In this document: piece by piece, positions 6,099 through 6,184 of the stretch
Numbering within the stretch: position 1 is the stretch's first letter
Layout of the letters: each line of letters begins with the position of its first letter
The notes under the pieces: generated by a model
Told to the model about the DNA's origin: nothing
Seen by the model: the letters and a program-made list of their open reading frames with translations, nothing else
Databases searched by the model: none
Translations under genes and position numbers: made by a program
Source: DAOSWM01 sp035380045
Lineage (GTDB): Bacteria; Bacteroidota; Bacteroidia; Bacteroidales; Tenuifilaceae
Length of the DNA stretch: 6,184 nt
Direction: 5' to 3'
Assembly: GCA_035380045.1 (NCBI GenBank)
Contig: DAOSWM010000116.1
Coordinates: 1 to 6,184, forward strand

Positions 6099-6184
6099 CC
6101 TAAAGGTTAGGGGTGTGTTTTCACGCTGGATTCGGAGGTGAACCAGAATCCCCCGAGAAAACGATTGGAGCGGAACGATTAGCT
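6099..6184. other. Non-coding edge region with a short hairpin
   Basis: No gene, tRNA or initiation site can be supported here. GGATTC (6128-6133) and GAATCC (6146-6151) form a 6-bp inverted repeat with a 12-base loop, overlapped by a competing CTGG/CCAG pair (6126-6129, 6143-6146). Neither is followed by a T-run on either strand. ACGATT occurs twice (6161-6166 and 6175-6180). A 20-codon open stretch on the minus strand ends in TGA at 6122-6124. It could be the tail of an upstream gene cut by the edge, but it is too short to judge. Confidence 0.3.

Noticed and set aside
6064..6184. Possible tRNA, suggested by GGTTCACC-like sequence on the minus strand
   Set aside because: The putative T-loop lacks the conserved A58, the stem does not close at five pairs, and no acceptor or anticodon arm can be drawn.
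1..6184. CRISPR array, defence system, rRNA or prophage genes
   Set aside because: No regularly spaced repeats, Cas or defence-type proteins, rRNA or phage-type genes are visible. All larger frames are assigned to other functions.

Overview
The window looks like chromosomal DNA of a Bacteroidota bacterium, probably an anaerobic Bacteroidales or Marinilabiliales relative. None of the five genes has a Shine-Dalgarno sequence; all start codons sit behind A/T-rich leaders. Two upstream regions carry a perfect match to the Bacteroidota -7 promoter element TAnnTTTG. The release factor has the PQT/GGQ pattern I associate with this phylum, and the phosphofructokinase has pyrophosphate-type active-site residues. 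The placement rests on these traits and on protein resemblance recalled from memory, not on a search.

Layout: (1) 1-1017, minus strand, peptide chain release factor 1 (prfA), complete at its N-terminus and cut by the window edge about 20 residues before its expected end. (2) 1108-1485, minus strand, a small three-helix membrane protein resembling the DUF2784 family. (3) 1551-2753, minus strand, a PPi-type 6-phosphofructokinase, followed by a clear intrinsic terminator at 1499-1530. (4) A 230-bp divergent intergenic region, 2754-2983, with two neighbouring inverted repeats. (5) 2984-3967, plus strand, a Wzz-like chain-length determinant or polysaccharide co-polymerase protein standing alone. 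(6) A 156-bp element with inverted-repeat ends, 3987-4142, between two convergent genes and resembling a MITE or remnant insertion. (7) 4159-6018, minus strand, a 619-residue protein joining an N-terminal cyclic-nucleotide-binding (Crp-type) domain to a complete aspartate ammonia-lyase. (8) 6019-6184, the aspartase leader and promoter region, with seven perfect tandem copies of ATTAA and a -7 promoter box, then non-coding sequence to the edge.

The genes do not form one pathway. PPi-phosphofructokinase (glycolysis) and aspartase (aspartate to fumarate plus ammonia, which can feed fumarate respiration) both fit fermentative central metabolism. The release factor is housekeeping, and the Wzz-like protein belongs to surface polysaccharide assembly.

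The aspartase locus is the most interesting part. A ligand-sensor domain is built into a metabolic enzyme, the sensor's usual phosphate-binding arginine appears to be histidine, and a slippage-prone pentanucleotide repeat lies in the predicted mRNA leader. Together these suggest an enzyme with unusual control at both the protein and the expression level.
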